Shown: piece after piece, positions 1-6,669 of the stretch
Layout: the number at the start of each line of letters is the position of its first letter
Position numbering within the stretch: position 1 is the stretch's first letter
NCBI GenBank assembly: GCA_039798745.1
Contig: JBDKFK010000039.1
Span: 1 to 11,269, forward strand
Length of the DNA stretch: 11,269 nt
Origin: JBDKFK01 sp039798745
GTDB lineage: Bacteria > Patescibacteriota > Microgenomatia > UBA1406 > GWC2-37-13
Reading direction: 5' to 3'
Notes under the pieces: generated by a model
Seen by the model: the letters and a program-made list of their open reading frames with translations, nothing else
Database searches by the model: none
What the model was told of the DNA's origin: nothing
Position numbers and translations under genes: made by a program

Positions 1-159
1 ATAGTGGCGTTTCCAAAAACATATGCCAAACTTAAAAGCCTTTTTGAACTCAATAATGTTGTCCTTATGAAAGGTAAGATTAGCGATCGTGACGGAAATG
101 TAAGCATGCTGCTTGATAATGCGGTATCGCTGGAAGGATATTCCAATAAAAAAAGCTGA
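1..159 (+). CDS. dnaE: C-terminal end of DNA polymerase III alpha subunit (partial, 5' end outside window)
   Basis: Reading frame 1 is open from the window edge to a TGA at 157-159 and gives 52 residues. The pattern is an IVAFPKTYAKL segment, then VVLMKGKISDRDG, then a short beta strand ending in AVSLEGY. It resembles the C-terminal OB-fold of bacterial DnaE, where a 'vvFP..y..l...l....v..v.G.v..rdg' stretch closes the domain before the tail. In DnaE this domain binds single-stranded DNA near the replicative active site. The identification rests on this short tail only; another OB-fold protein is possible. The frame ends about 100 bp before the ATP synthase genes, and no convincing terminator separates them. 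Confidence 0.6.
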   Translation: MVAFPKTYAKLKSLFELNNVVLMKGKISDRDGNVSMLLDNAVSLEGYSNKKS

Positions 160-222
160 GACCTGCATCACCGTGATGTATTGTCTTTCAGGCATGAGCC
201 TCTATACTAAGATTAGATTCAT

Positions 223-251
223 TTGACGCATCAAAAAGCTAATGTTAGAAT
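223..251 (+). promoter_or_regulatory. Sigma-70 type promoter with extended -10, driving the atp operon
   Basis: A -35 box TTGACG (223-228) is separated by exactly 17 bp from a -10 box TAGAAT (246-251). A TG one base upstream of the -10 (243-244) makes it an extended -10. The expected transcription start, about 7 nt after the -10, falls at about 258, which is the first base of the GTG start of the first operon gene. A weaker pair, TTGTCT (181-186) with 16 bp to TATACT (203-208), could be a second upstream promoter. The boxes are read directly; their use is inferred. Confidence 0.7.
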
Positions 252-257
252 GAGTCT

Positions 258-548
258 GTGAAAAGGAACATCAGGATTGTTGATTCGAGGGGAAATGTAG
301 CATTTAAAGAGATAGACATAAAGGAAGCAAAAAAGAATTGGTACATAGACCCCACATATCTCAATCTTGGATTTTACCTGGCGGCACCTCTTGTAGGAGG
401 TGTCTTTTTGGGGTCGTACTTGGATACTAAGTTTAGAACGAAGCCGGTACTTACCCTGTTACTGATTGTAGTCGGTCTGATCTCAACATTTTATAACTTA
501 TACAAAATACTGAAAAATGCACAGCGAATCACCGGAGATAAGCATTAA
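258..548 (+). CDS. atpI: AtpI/AtpZ-family small membrane protein of the ATP synthase operon
   Basis: This 96-residue protein has a basic, polar N-terminus (1-33) and two predicted membrane helices (about 35-53 and 63-84). The segment between them carries the family pattern G-G-x-x-x-G-x-x-L-D (G47, G48, L54, D55), followed by T-x-P-x-x-T-L at the start of helix 2. That pattern belongs to the small hydrophobic proteins encoded first in many atp operons (AtpI/AtpZ, 'ATPase gene 1'). They are thought to help c-ring assembly or Mg2+ supply and are not structural subunits. The start is GTG, has no SD, and coincides with the predicted transcription start. The last 32 bases overlap the beginning of atpB in another frame, which suggests translational coupling. 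The family call is good; the exact role is uncertain. Confidence 0.8.
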   Translation: MKRNIRIVDSRGNVAFKEIDIKEAKKNWYIDPTYLNLGFYLAAPLVGGVFLGSYLDTKFRTKPVLTLLLIVVGLISTFYNLYKILKNAQRITGDKH

Positions 549-1257
549 GCCCGAAATTCTCACATACATTGGCAACTTCCCCGTCACAAACTCATATTTC
601 ACCTCTCTGTTTGTACTTGTAGTCTGTTTTATTGTGGCTGCATATTACTACAGTCAGATACACAAAACAAAAAAATCGCTCGCATTTTATGTGATTCATA
701 GCAGTGTAAAAGGACTCTATTCATTCTTTGAGTCCATTCTTGGTGCAAAAGTAAACACATTTTTTACCCTTATCGGTGGCTTATTCATCTATATTCTTTT
801 TACGAACTGGATAGGGCTCCTTCCAGGAGTGGGAAGCATACTTATAGAAGGCGCGGATCATCATCTGGTGCCTCTTTTCAGAGGAAATACTGCCGATCTC
901 AACACAACATCTGCATTAGCTCTGGTATCGTTTGCTATGACTCAGTTTTACGGAGTCAGATATTTAGGACTGTTTGGATATCTGGGCAAGTTTTTTAACT
1001 TTTCAAGCGTAGTATATTTTTTTGTAGGAATATTAGAACTTGTCTCTGAGTTTTCGAGAATAATCTCGTTCTCGTTCCGGTTATTCGGTAATATTTTCGC
1101 GGGTGAGGTAATACTTACCATTATGGCATTTCTTGTTCCCGTTCTGGTACCGTTTCCATTTCTTATGCTCGAAATATTCACCGGTTTTATTCAGGCTCTC
1201 GTATTCGCAATGTTGACAGCAGTCTTTATAAATCTCGCAATTACTAAACAGCATTAA
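517..1257 (+). CDS. atpB: F1Fo ATP synthase subunit a (Fo, membrane stator)
   Basis: Subunit a forms the two ion half-channels against the c ring. The 246-residue protein has five to six hydrophobic helices. The signature S-F-R-L-F-G-N-I-F-A-G-E lies at 185-197: R188 matches the essential arginine (E. coli R210) and E197 matches E. coli E219. An earlier R-G-N-T-A-D-L-N-T-T stretch (122-131) is the family's usual 'PTADLNTT' region. The last helix contains F-I-Q-A-L-V-F (224-230), with Q226 in the position of the conserved Gln near the channel. The ATG has no SD and sits inside the end of the preceding gene, 32 bases before its stop. A 64-bp gap with a small hairpin and a strong SD follows before atpE. 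Confidence 0.97.
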   Translation: MHSESPEISIKPEILTYIGNFPVTNSYFTSLFVLVVCFIVAAYYYSQIHKTKKSLAFYVIHSSVKGLYSFFESILGAKVNTFFTLIGGLFIYILFTNWIGLLPGVGSILIEGADHHLVPLFRGNTADLNTTSALALVSFAMTQFYGVRYLGLFGYLGKFFNFSSVVYFFVGILELVSEFSRIISFSFRLFGNIFAGEVILTIMAFLVPVLVPFPFLMLEIFTGFIQALVFAMLTAVFINLAITKQH

Positions 1258-1263
1258 GCACGA

Positions 1264-1278
1264 TCAGGACAATCCTGA
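1264..1278 (+). other. Small hairpin between atpB and atpE
   Basis: A perfect 6-bp inverted repeat, TCAGGA and TCCTGA, encloses a 3-nt loop (CAA). It begins 7 nt after the atpB stop and is followed by an A+T-rich stretch and then the atpE SD. No T tract directly follows, so it is not an intrinsic terminator. A role in protecting or separating the atpE message is possible but inferred. Confidence 0.4.
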
Positions 1279-1303
1279 ACATAATTATAAATATTGTATA
1301 GAT

Positions 1304-1310
1304 AGGAGGT
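1304..1310 (+). promoter_or_regulatory. Strong Shine-Dalgarno of atpE
   Basis: AGGAGGT matches the anti-SD fully and lies 11 nt before the atpE ATG. No other gene in the atp operon shows a comparable SD; their upstream sequences are A/T-rich. This suggests atpE is translated more than its neighbours, as expected for a subunit present in 8-17 copies per complex. Confidence 0.8.
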
Positions 1311-1321
1311 GCATCGATAAC

Positions 1322-1552
1322 ATGGACGCAGAAGCAGCAAAATTACTTTCAACAGCATTGGCAATAGGACTTGGTGTTATTGGACCGGGTGTCGGTATCG
1401 GTATAATTGGTGGTAAGGCATTAGAATCAATGGGACGCAATCCTGAAGCTGAAGCAAGTATAAGAACCACCATGATTCTCGCAATCGTTTTCGCAGAATC
1501 ACTGGCTATTTTTTCACTGGTTATAGCACTTATCTTAAGATTCGTATCTTAA
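1322..1552 (+). CDS. atpE: F1Fo ATP synthase subunit c (Fo rotor ring)
   Basis: The 76-residue hairpin of two membrane helices forms the rotating c ring. Helix 1 carries the glycine-rich G-P-G-V-G-I-G-I-I-G-G pattern (21-31). The polar loop is R-N-P-E-A (39-43) and helix 2 is I-L-A-I-V-F-A-E-S-L (52-61). E59 is the ion-carrying carboxylate. Compared with Na+-type rings as I recall them (Ilyobacter: Gln in helix 1, then Glu-Ser-Thr in helix 2), the helix-1 Gln is replaced by I26, S60 is kept, and the Thr is L61. The Na+ site is therefore incomplete and proton coupling is more likely, though not proven. The gene has the only strong SD of the operon and is bounded by hairpins on both sides. Confidence 0.96.
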   Translation: MDAEAAKLLSTALAIGLGVIGPGVGIGIIGGKALESMGRNPEAEASIRTTMILAIVFAESLAIFSLVIALILRFVS

Positions 1553-1580
1553 GACCGAACGGATGTTGAATATTAACTTT

Positions 1581-1622
1581 TGTCATTGCGAGTAGGTTAT
1601 TACGTTAACGCTCGCAATGACA
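1581..1622. repeat. 12-bp perfect inverted repeat between atpE and atpF
   Basis: TGTCATTGCGAG (1581-1592) and its exact complement CTCGCAATGACA (1611-1622) enclose 18 nt that include the palindrome CGTTAACG (1603-1610). The arms resemble the 'TCATTGCGAG' cores of dispersed palindromic repeats that I recall from many unrelated bacterial genomes. In RNA this would be a stable hairpin ending 11 nt before the atpF ATG. No T tract follows, so termination is unlikely. A long reading of atpF that starts at TTG 1580 would translate through this repeat and is probably wrong. Confidence 0.8.
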
Positions 1623-1633
1623 CCAATACAATT

Positions 1634-2137
1634 ATGGAAAATTTAGGAATTGATACAAAACTACTGATAGCACAGCTCATCAATTTCCTGTTATTTATAT
1701 ACGTTTTCAGGCGTTTTATCTCTGCTCCTTTTCTCAAATTCGTGACAAACGAAAAAAAGAAGGATGAAGAGAAACAGAAAGCCATGTCAGAGATCAAAAA
1801 GATTGAAGAGAATCTGGCCAACATGGAAACTGAGGCCAGAAAAAAAGGCAAGAAGGAAGCGGATATAATGATTAGTCAGGCAAAACAGGACGCTGAGCAT
1901 GTGAAAAAAGAGATAATCGAGCAGGCGCAAAAAGAGGCAGCCGCTATTATAGAGAAATCTAAAAAATTACTTGATGAGGAAAAAGTTGCTCTGTACAAAG
2001 AGGTAAAAGAAAAAGCAGCCCATCTCAGCACCGTTATGATTGAGAAGGCTCTCAATAACTATCTCACAGAAGATGTACAGAAAGAGCTTACTCACCACAT
2101 CCTTACCAATTTGTCTAAGGATCAGACAGTCAATTAA
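1634..2137 (+). CDS. atpF: F1Fo ATP synthase subunit b (peripheral stalk)
   Basis: This 167-residue subunit has one N-terminal membrane helix (about 8-27, beginning L-L-I-A-Q-L-I-N-F). A very long charged, Lys/Glu/Ala-rich helix (about 40-140) follows, typical of the dimeric peripheral stalk that holds the catalytic head still. The C-terminus binds delta. I chose ATG 1634 because it gives the usual b-subunit start 'x-L-G-I-D-x-x-L-L-I-A-Q' and a normal family length. The in-frame TTG at 1580 would add 18 residues encoded by the inverted repeat. There is no SD; the bases before the ATG are A/T-rich. The stop lies 2 nt before atpH. The coiled-coil region has a normal C-terminus, so no delta sequence is fused to it. 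Confidence 0.93.
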   Translation: MENLGIDTKLLIAQLINFLLFIYVFRRFISAPFLKFVTNEKKKDEEKQKAMSEIKKIEENLANMETEARKKGKKEADIMISQAKQDAEHVKKEIIEQAQKEAAAIIEKSKKLLDEEKVALYKEVKEKAAHLSTVMIEKALNNYLTEDVQKELTHHILTNLSKDQTVN

Positions 2138-2139
2138 TT

Positions 2140-2424
2140 ATGGTAATAGACCCACAACTGAAAGAAGATCTGAAAAAGTATATCGAAGAACGTTTACAGG
2201 ACTCCAAGAAAACAGTTTTTGTGTTTTCACCCTATAAACTAACAGAAAAGGATCTGAGCATGCTACATACTCATTTTCCGTTTCTGGACGCATCAAGAGT
2301 AATAAACATGATCGACAAAAGCCTGATCGCGGGCATTGTGGTGAAATTCGGAACCAAAATGATTGATTTGTCACTAAGGACAGAGTTACAAAATTTAAAA
2401 CAGACTATATATGCAATTACTTGA
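2140..2424 (+). CDS. atpH: F1Fo ATP synthase delta subunit, short form with only the C-terminal domain
   Basis: The product has 94 residues, whereas delta/OSCP is usually about 175-185. Residues about 57-88 (M-I-D-K-S-L-I-A-G-I-V-V-K-F-G-T-K-M-I-D) match the conserved end of delta, which in E. coli reads I-D-K-S-V-M-A-G-V-I-I-R-A-G. The part before it, with a beta strand V-F-V-F and a helix, fits the rest of the C-terminal domain that contacts subunit b. The N-terminal six-helix domain, which binds the alpha-subunit N-termini, is missing. It is not hidden upstream, because atpF ends only 2 nt earlier with a normal b C-terminus. The ATG has no SD. The last 14 bases overlap atpA, suggesting coupled translation. 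Position between b and alpha supports the call. Confidence 0.88.
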   Translation: MVIDPQLKEDLKKYIEERLQDSKKTVFVFSPYKLTEKDLSMLHTHFPFLDASRVINMIDKSLIAGIVVKFGTKMIDLSLRTELQNLKQTIYAIT

Positions 2425-3904
2425 CCAGTACATAAAAGAAATTGAAAAAGAGCTAACTTCCGGCCGTATTAAGGCCAAGGCTGAAGAGATAGGTACTGTA
2501 TCTCAGGTAAAAGACGGAGTTGTAGTTCTTAAGGGACTCGATAATGCTGCGTTCGGTGAAATTCTTGAGTTTGAATCGGGAGTTCGCGCATTGGTAATTG
2601 ATATGCTTGAGGACTCTGTCGGCGCAATAGTTCTGGGTGATTATCTCAAGATAGGTGCCGGAGATACAGCCAAAGCAACAGGTGTTACACTCTCAGTTCC
2701 CGTCTCCGATGACATAATCGGACGAGTTGTAAATCCTCTGGTAGATCCGATTGATGGAGGAGAGCGTATTAAAACAGAAAAAAGAAACCCGATTGAAAAA
2801 GTAGCTCCTGGCGTAATATATCGCAAGTCTGTATCAGAACCGCTCCAGACAGGTATAAAAGCAATTGATGCTCTTATCCCGATTGGTCGTGGTCAGCGCG
2901 AGCTTATTATCGGCGACCGCGGCACCGGAAAAACAACTATCGGTATAGATGTGATTTTAAATCAGAAAACTGAAAATGTTATTTGTATATACTGTGCAAT
3001 AGCACAGAAAAACTCTAAGGTAGCGGCTACGGTAGAGCTACTTCGCTCTCATGGAGCAATGGACTATACGATCGTCGTTTCAGCATCCGCATCTGATCCA
3101 GTAACACTGCAGTACCTGGCACCTTATTCTGCTACTGCTATTGCAGAGCATTTTATGGAGCAGGGCAAAGATGTCCTTATTGTCTACGATGATCTAAGTA
3201 AACATGCCTGGGCTTATAGACAGATCTCACTCATATTAAGACGACCTGCAGGACGCGAAGCATATCCCGGAGATGTTTTTTATCTCCATTCACGGTTGCT
3301 TGAGAGAGCAAGTCGTATAGACCCAAAATACGGAGGCGGCTCGATTACGGCATTGCCTATCATTGAGACTCTCGAAGGGGATAATTCAGCTTATATTCCG
3401 ACTAATGTTATCTCTATAACAGACGGACAGATTTTTCTCGACGCCGATCTCTTTAACTCAGGTATGCGTCCCGCGGTAAACGTAGGGGCCTCTGTTTCAC
3501 GCGTAGGTAGTTCTGCTCAGACAAAAGCCATTAAACAGGTCGCTGGTAAAATGAAGCTGGATCTTGCTCAGTATCGTGAAATGGCCGCTTTCTCTCAGTT
3601 TGAATCGGATCTTGACGAAGAAACGAAAAAATTTCTTAATCGAGGAGCCAGAGTATCACAGATACTAAAACAGGGCAAAAATGATCCATATTCTCTTGCC
3701 TTACAGGTCTCAATAATGTGGGCGGCATCAAATGGATACCTAGACTCTTTGGACGTTTCTCAGGTTGAACATTTTGAAAAACGCTTTATTGAAGATCTGA
3801 AAACGCGCGGAAAAGATCTGGTTGGCCGTATAAATAAGAACAAAATTCTCAACAAAGAGGACGAGGAAGAACTGAAAAAAATTGTCCAGGACAACCTTGA
3901 ATAA
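2411..3904 (+). CDS. atpA: F1Fo ATP synthase subunit alpha
   Basis: The 497-residue non-catalytic nucleotide-binding subunit alternates with beta in the F1 hexamer. It has the N-terminal beta-barrel (about 25-95), then a nucleotide-binding domain with Walker A G-D-R-G-T-G-K-T (168-175) and a Walker B region V-L-I-V-Y-D-D (255-261). The S-V-S-R-V-G motif (361-366) supplies R364, the arginine finger reaching into the beta catalytic site. The alpha-helical C-terminal domain is complete. After the Walker B Asp, the usual D-L-S-K-Q-A-V-A-Y-R reads D-L-S-K-H-A-W-A-Y-R here (H265, W267), a small deviation. The ATG lies inside the end of atpH and has no SD. An 17-nt gap leads to atpG. Confidence 0.98.
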   Translation: MQLLDQYIKEIEKELTSGRIKAKAEEIGTVSQVKDGVVVLKGLDNAAFGEILEFESGVRALVIDMLEDSVGAIVLGDYLKIGAGDTAKATGVTLSVPVSDDIIGRVVNPLVDPIDGGERIKTEKRNPIEKVAPGVIYRKSVSEPLQTGIKAIDALIPIGRGQRELIIGDRGTGKTTIGIDVILNQKTENVICIYCAIAQKNSKVAATVELLRSHGAMDYTIVVSASASDPVTLQYLAPYSATAIAEHFMEQGKDVLIVYDDLSKHAWAYRQISLILRRPAGREAYPGDVFYLHSRLLERASRIDPKYGGGSITALPIIETLEGDNSAYIPTNVISITDGQIFLDADLFNSGMRPAVNVGASVSRVGSSAQTKAIKQVAGKMKLDLAQYREMAAFSQFESDLDEETKKFLNRGARVSQILKQGKNDPYSLALQVSIMWAASNGYLDSLDVSQVEHFEKRFIEDLKTRGKDLVGRINKNKILNKEDEEELKKIVQDNLE

Positions 3905-3921
3905 ATTCACATGACAAGAAT

Positions 3922-4773
3922 ATGAATCTTAGAGAAGTCCGTAAAAAGACAAAATCAATAAAAAACGTTAAAAAGATTACGAAAGCAATGCAGCTGGTAT
4001 CAGCTGTGAAGATGAAGAAAGCACAACAGGCGGCGTTGGAGGGAGCGGCATATCGGGAAGGACTTGAACAGAGCATACGAAAAATAGCTCCAAGTACAGA
4101 TCCAAGTCTCTCACCATTACTGGCGTCTCCCGCGCAGAATAGTAACAAAGAACTTGTTATTTATATATCATCAAATAAAGGCCTTTGCGGAGCGTTCAAT
4201 CTGAATTTATATCGTTACATACTTAAGAATATTAAAATGGACTCGGCAGATTTTATAACTGTCGGAAAGAAGGGCGCAGTATTTGTAAGTAATATGCGGG
4301 GAACATTGATTGCTGATTACTCATCGGCTATGGCCGTCTCCGAAACATCAGCGATATTCGCGCTTGCTGTTGGCAAATTTCTGGCAGGGGAATATAGATC
4401 AGTAACTGTTTTGTATAACAAATTTATCTCGACTCTGAGGTCCGAACTGCTAAAAGAAGTGTTATTGCCCATGAAGCTGCCAGTCGATGAAGGGGCAACT
4501 GCATCGGCAGGAGTATATAAAATCGAACCATCACCAGAAGAGATAATAGACGCATTGCTACGCAGTTACCTTGAGGAAAAAATAAGAGGCGCACTATTGA
4601 GTAGTGAAGCAGTGGAGCATTCTTCGCGCATGATGGCAATGAAGAATGCTACAGACAACGCAAATGATATTATCGATAGTCTTACATTACTGGGAAACAG
4701 ACTCAGACAGAGTAAGATTACTATGGAGTTACTGGATATGATTACCGCTAAGGAATCAGTTGAAGGAAGTTAG
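3922..4773 (+). CDS. atpG: F1Fo ATP synthase subunit gamma (central rotor shaft)
   Basis: This 283-residue subunit is of normal family length. The N-terminal helix has the expected K-x-x-K-I-T-K-A-M-Q-L-V-S-A-V-K-M-x-K (about 15-32). The Rossmann-like middle begins with I-S-S-N-K-G-L-C-G-A-F-N (about 82-93). The C-terminal helix carries H-S-S-R-M-M-A-M-K-N-A-T-D-N-A-N-D, followed by R-Q-x-K-I-T-x-E-L. The two long terminal helices form the coiled coil that turns inside alpha3beta3. The start codon has no SD. A four-codon reading frame (3911-3925) ends by overlapping this ATG, but it is probably chance. The gene follows atpA and precedes atpD, as usual. Confidence 0.97.
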   Translation: MNLREVRKKTKSIKNVKKITKAMQLVSAVKMKKAQQAALEGAAYREGLEQSIRKIAPSTDPSLSPLLASPAQNSNKELVIYISSNKGLCGAFNLNLYRYILKNIKMDSADFITVGKKGAVFVSNMRGTLIADYSSAMAVSETSAIFALAVGKFLAGEYRSVTVLYNKFISTLRSELLKEVLLPMKLPVDEGATASAGVYKIEPSPEEIIDALLRSYLEEKIRGALLSSEAVEHSSRMMAMKNATDNANDIIDSLTLLGNRLRQSKITMELLDMITAKESVEGS

Positions 4774-4794
4774 TTTTATAATTTAATTTCACAT

Positions 4795-6165
4795 ATGTCA
4801 GAAGGAAAAATAATATCGATCCGGGACGTGGTTGTAGATATACAGTTTCCGGTCGATCAAACACCAAAAGTTTACGATGCATTGATAATTGAAGATAAAA
4901 AGCTTGGAAATCTTGTACTTGAAGTAGAGGCTATCATTGATGAGGGGATTGTCCGGACTGTTGCTCTGGGAAACGTATATGGCTTTAAAAGAGGGACAAT
5001 AGTAAAGAATACAGGACATCCTATTGAGGTTCCCGTAGGCGATGAAACTCTGGGAAGAATTTTCAATGTACTCGGTGAGGCTGTTGACGAAGGCGAGCCG
5101 ATTAAGACTGAAAAAAAGTACCCCATTCACCGTCCTGCGCCAGCTCTTGTAGACCAATCGGTAAAAGAAGAGGTTTTTGAGACAGGTGTTAAGGTAATCG
5201 ACCTTATAGCTCCTTTCATTAAAGGTGGAAAGATAGCCATTTTCGGGGGCGCCGGAGTAGGTAAAACAGTAACAATTCAGGAAATGATTCATAATGTTGC
5301 CAAGCATCATCATGGCGTGTCTGTATTTACGGGCGTAGGGGAGCGTACAAGAGAAGGAAACGATCTATGGAATGAGATGAAGGAAACAAAAGTATTAGAT
5401 AAGACAGCACTTGTATTTGGCCAGATGAATGAACCTCCAGGTAACCGTCTGCGTGTAGCACTTACCGGAGTAACCATGGCTGAGTACTTCCGTGACGAGA
5501 AAAATATGGACGTACTGTTGTTCATAGATAACATTTTCCGTTTCGCACAGGCAGGTTCAGAAGTATCAGCATTATTAGGCCGTATTCCCTCTGCTGTAGG
5601 CTATCAGCCAACCTTAGCTTCAGAAATGGCTGCTCTTCAGGAACGCATTACCTCAACAAAGACAGGCTCGATCACCTCGATTCAGGCAGTATATGTGCCT
5701 GCAGACGATTACACCGATCCTGCTCCTGTCGCAACCTTTGCCCATCTGGATGCCTCAATAACCCTTGAGCGCTCACTTGCAGAACAGGCTCTGTTCCCGG
5801 CTATTGATCCTTTAACCTCTTCGTCACGAGCTCTTGACCCAAGTATTGTGGGTGAAGAACATTATAATGTGGCAAAGGATGTACTCAAGACACTTCAGAG
5901 ATACAAAGATTTGCAGGATATCATTGCGATTCTGGGTATGGAAGAACTTTCAGAGGAGGATAAGATCACCGTATCGCGTGCACGCAAAATTCAACGTTTC
6001 CTGACACAGCCAATGTTCGTAGCTGAGCCATTTACAGGCAGATCAGGGAAGTACGTGAGTATCGCCGATAATATACGCGGATTTAGAGAAATCCTCGACG
6101 GAAAGCATGATTCTAAGGCTGAAAATGCCTTTTACATGGTCGGAGGTATAGAAGAAGTTGTATAA
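4795..6165 (+). CDS. atpD: F1Fo ATP synthase subunit beta (catalytic)
   Basis: The 456-residue catalytic subunit makes ATP from ADP and phosphate. It has the N-terminal beta-barrel (1-80), Walker A G-G-A-G-V-G-K-T (151-158), and the catalytic glutamate in G-V-G-E-R-T-R-E-G-N-D (E183, with R184). The Walker B is L-L-F-I-D-N-I-F-R-F (D245). The C-terminal helical domain contains the 'DELSEED' loop, here E-E-L-S-E-E-D at 383-389, which pushes on gamma. All key residues are present. The gene starts at ATG 4795, 21 nt after atpG, in an A/T-rich context with no usable SD; an AAGGAAG further upstream is too far away. The atpC start is only 7 nt beyond the stop. Confidence 0.99.
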   Translation: MSEGKIISIRDVVVDIQFPVDQTPKVYDALIIEDKKLGNLVLEVEAIIDEGIVRTVALGNVYGFKRGTIVKNTGHPIEVPVGDETLGRIFNVLGEAVDEGEPIKTEKKYPIHRPAPALVDQSVKEEVFETGVKVIDLIAPFIKGGKIAIFGGAGVGKTVTIQEMIHNVAKHHHGVSVFTGVGERTREGNDLWNEMKETKVLDKTALVFGQMNEPPGNRLRVALTGVTMAEYFRDEKNMDVLLFIDNIFRFAQAGSEVSALLGRIPSAVGYQPTLASEMAALQERITSTKTGSITSIQAVYVPADDYTDPAPVATFAHLDASITLERSLAEQALFPAIDPLTSSSRALDPSIVGEEHYNVAKDVLKTLQRYKDLQDIIAILGMEELSEEDKITVSRARKIQRFLTQPMFVAEPFTGRSGKYVSIADNIRGFREILDGKHDSKAENAFYMVGGIEEVV

Positions 6166-6172
6166 ATAACAT

Positions 6173-6598
6173 ATGTCGTCATTACATTTAAAGATAATTA
6201 CGCCTAAAAAGGTTGTCCAGGAGGAGGACGTGTATGCTGTCACTCTGCCAACTGCAGATGGCGTGATTACCGTTCTGCCTCACCATGAGCCTCTCTTTTC
6301 GCTTCTGGTGGAGGGGATTGTTAAGATAAAGCTGAAAAAAGAAGATGCCGATGAAGATTATCTGGCTATAGGGGGAGGCTATCTGGAGACTGATGGCAAA
6401 AACATAAGTATCCTGGTCTCTCGTGCCTATGGACAGGGTGAAATAGACGAAGAATTTACCAGAAAAGCCATGGAAGAAGCCAAGAAAGTGCTTTCAGAGG
6501 CAAAAGATGAAAATCAGATAAAAGAAGCTTCCGCCATAATGCGCAGATCTATAATCGACATGAAGCTCATCAAACGTAAAAAACGCAGCCACTCCTGA
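6173..6598 (+). CDS. atpC: F1Fo ATP synthase subunit epsilon
   Basis: The 141-residue subunit sits on gamma and the c ring and can inhibit ATP hydrolysis. The N-terminal beta-sandwich (about 1-88) has the family pattern I-I-T-P-x-K, V-x-L-P-T-A-D-G-V-I-T-V-L-P-H-H-E-P, and A-I-G-G-G-Y-L-E-T. A helical hairpin (about 90-135) forms the movable C-terminal domain. It ends in a strongly basic tail (K-R-K-K-R around 134-138). Both domains are therefore present, unlike in some reduced genomes that keep only the sandwich. The ATG follows atpD by 7 nt with no SD. No clear intrinsic terminator follows; a weak A+T-rich 5-bp hairpin (6598-6613) is the only candidate. Confidence 0.96.
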   Translation: MSSLHLKIITPKKVVQEEDVYAVTLPTADGVITVLPHHEPLFSLLVEGIVKIKLKKEDADEDYLAIGGGYLETDGKNISILVSRAYGQGEIDEEFTRKAMEEAKKVLSEAKDENQIKEASAIMRRSIIDMKLIKRKKRSHS

Positions 6599-6609
6599 CA
6601 ATAGTTCAA

Positions 6610-6638
6610 TTGTATAATCTACATATTTTTGCTATACT
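6610..6638 (+). promoter_or_regulatory. Extended -10 promoter upstream of the G+C-rich gene
   Basis: TTGTAT (6610-6615), a 17-bp spacer and TATACT (6633-6638) form a sigma-70 type pair. TG at 6630-6631 gives an extended -10. Transcription would start near 6645, leaving an untranslated leader of about 114 nt before the ATG at 6759. A second TATAAT (6613-6618) overlaps the -35. The boxes are seen; function is inferred. Confidence 0.6.
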
Positions 6639-6669
6639 ATAGGCTTGCTTAATGTAGGCTTGTCGGAGC

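Noticed and set aside
166..178. Hairpin CATCA-CCG-TGATG after the dnaE-like end, followed by a T-rich TATTGTCTTT
   Set aside because: Stem of only 5 bp and a broken T tract; too weak to call as a terminator.
1580..1633. N-terminal extension of atpF from TTG 1580
   Set aside because: The added 18 residues are encoded by the inverted repeat; ATG 1634 gives the normal subunit b start.
3911..3925. Four-codon reading frame (M-T-R-I) whose stop overlaps the atpG ATG
   Set aside because: Could be a reinitiation leader but has no SD, and such a short frame is expected by chance.
4798..5313. 171-codon minus-strand frame antisense to atpD
   Set aside because: Lies wholly within a certain beta-subunit gene, shows no recognisable motif, and has no promoter or SD that I can see.
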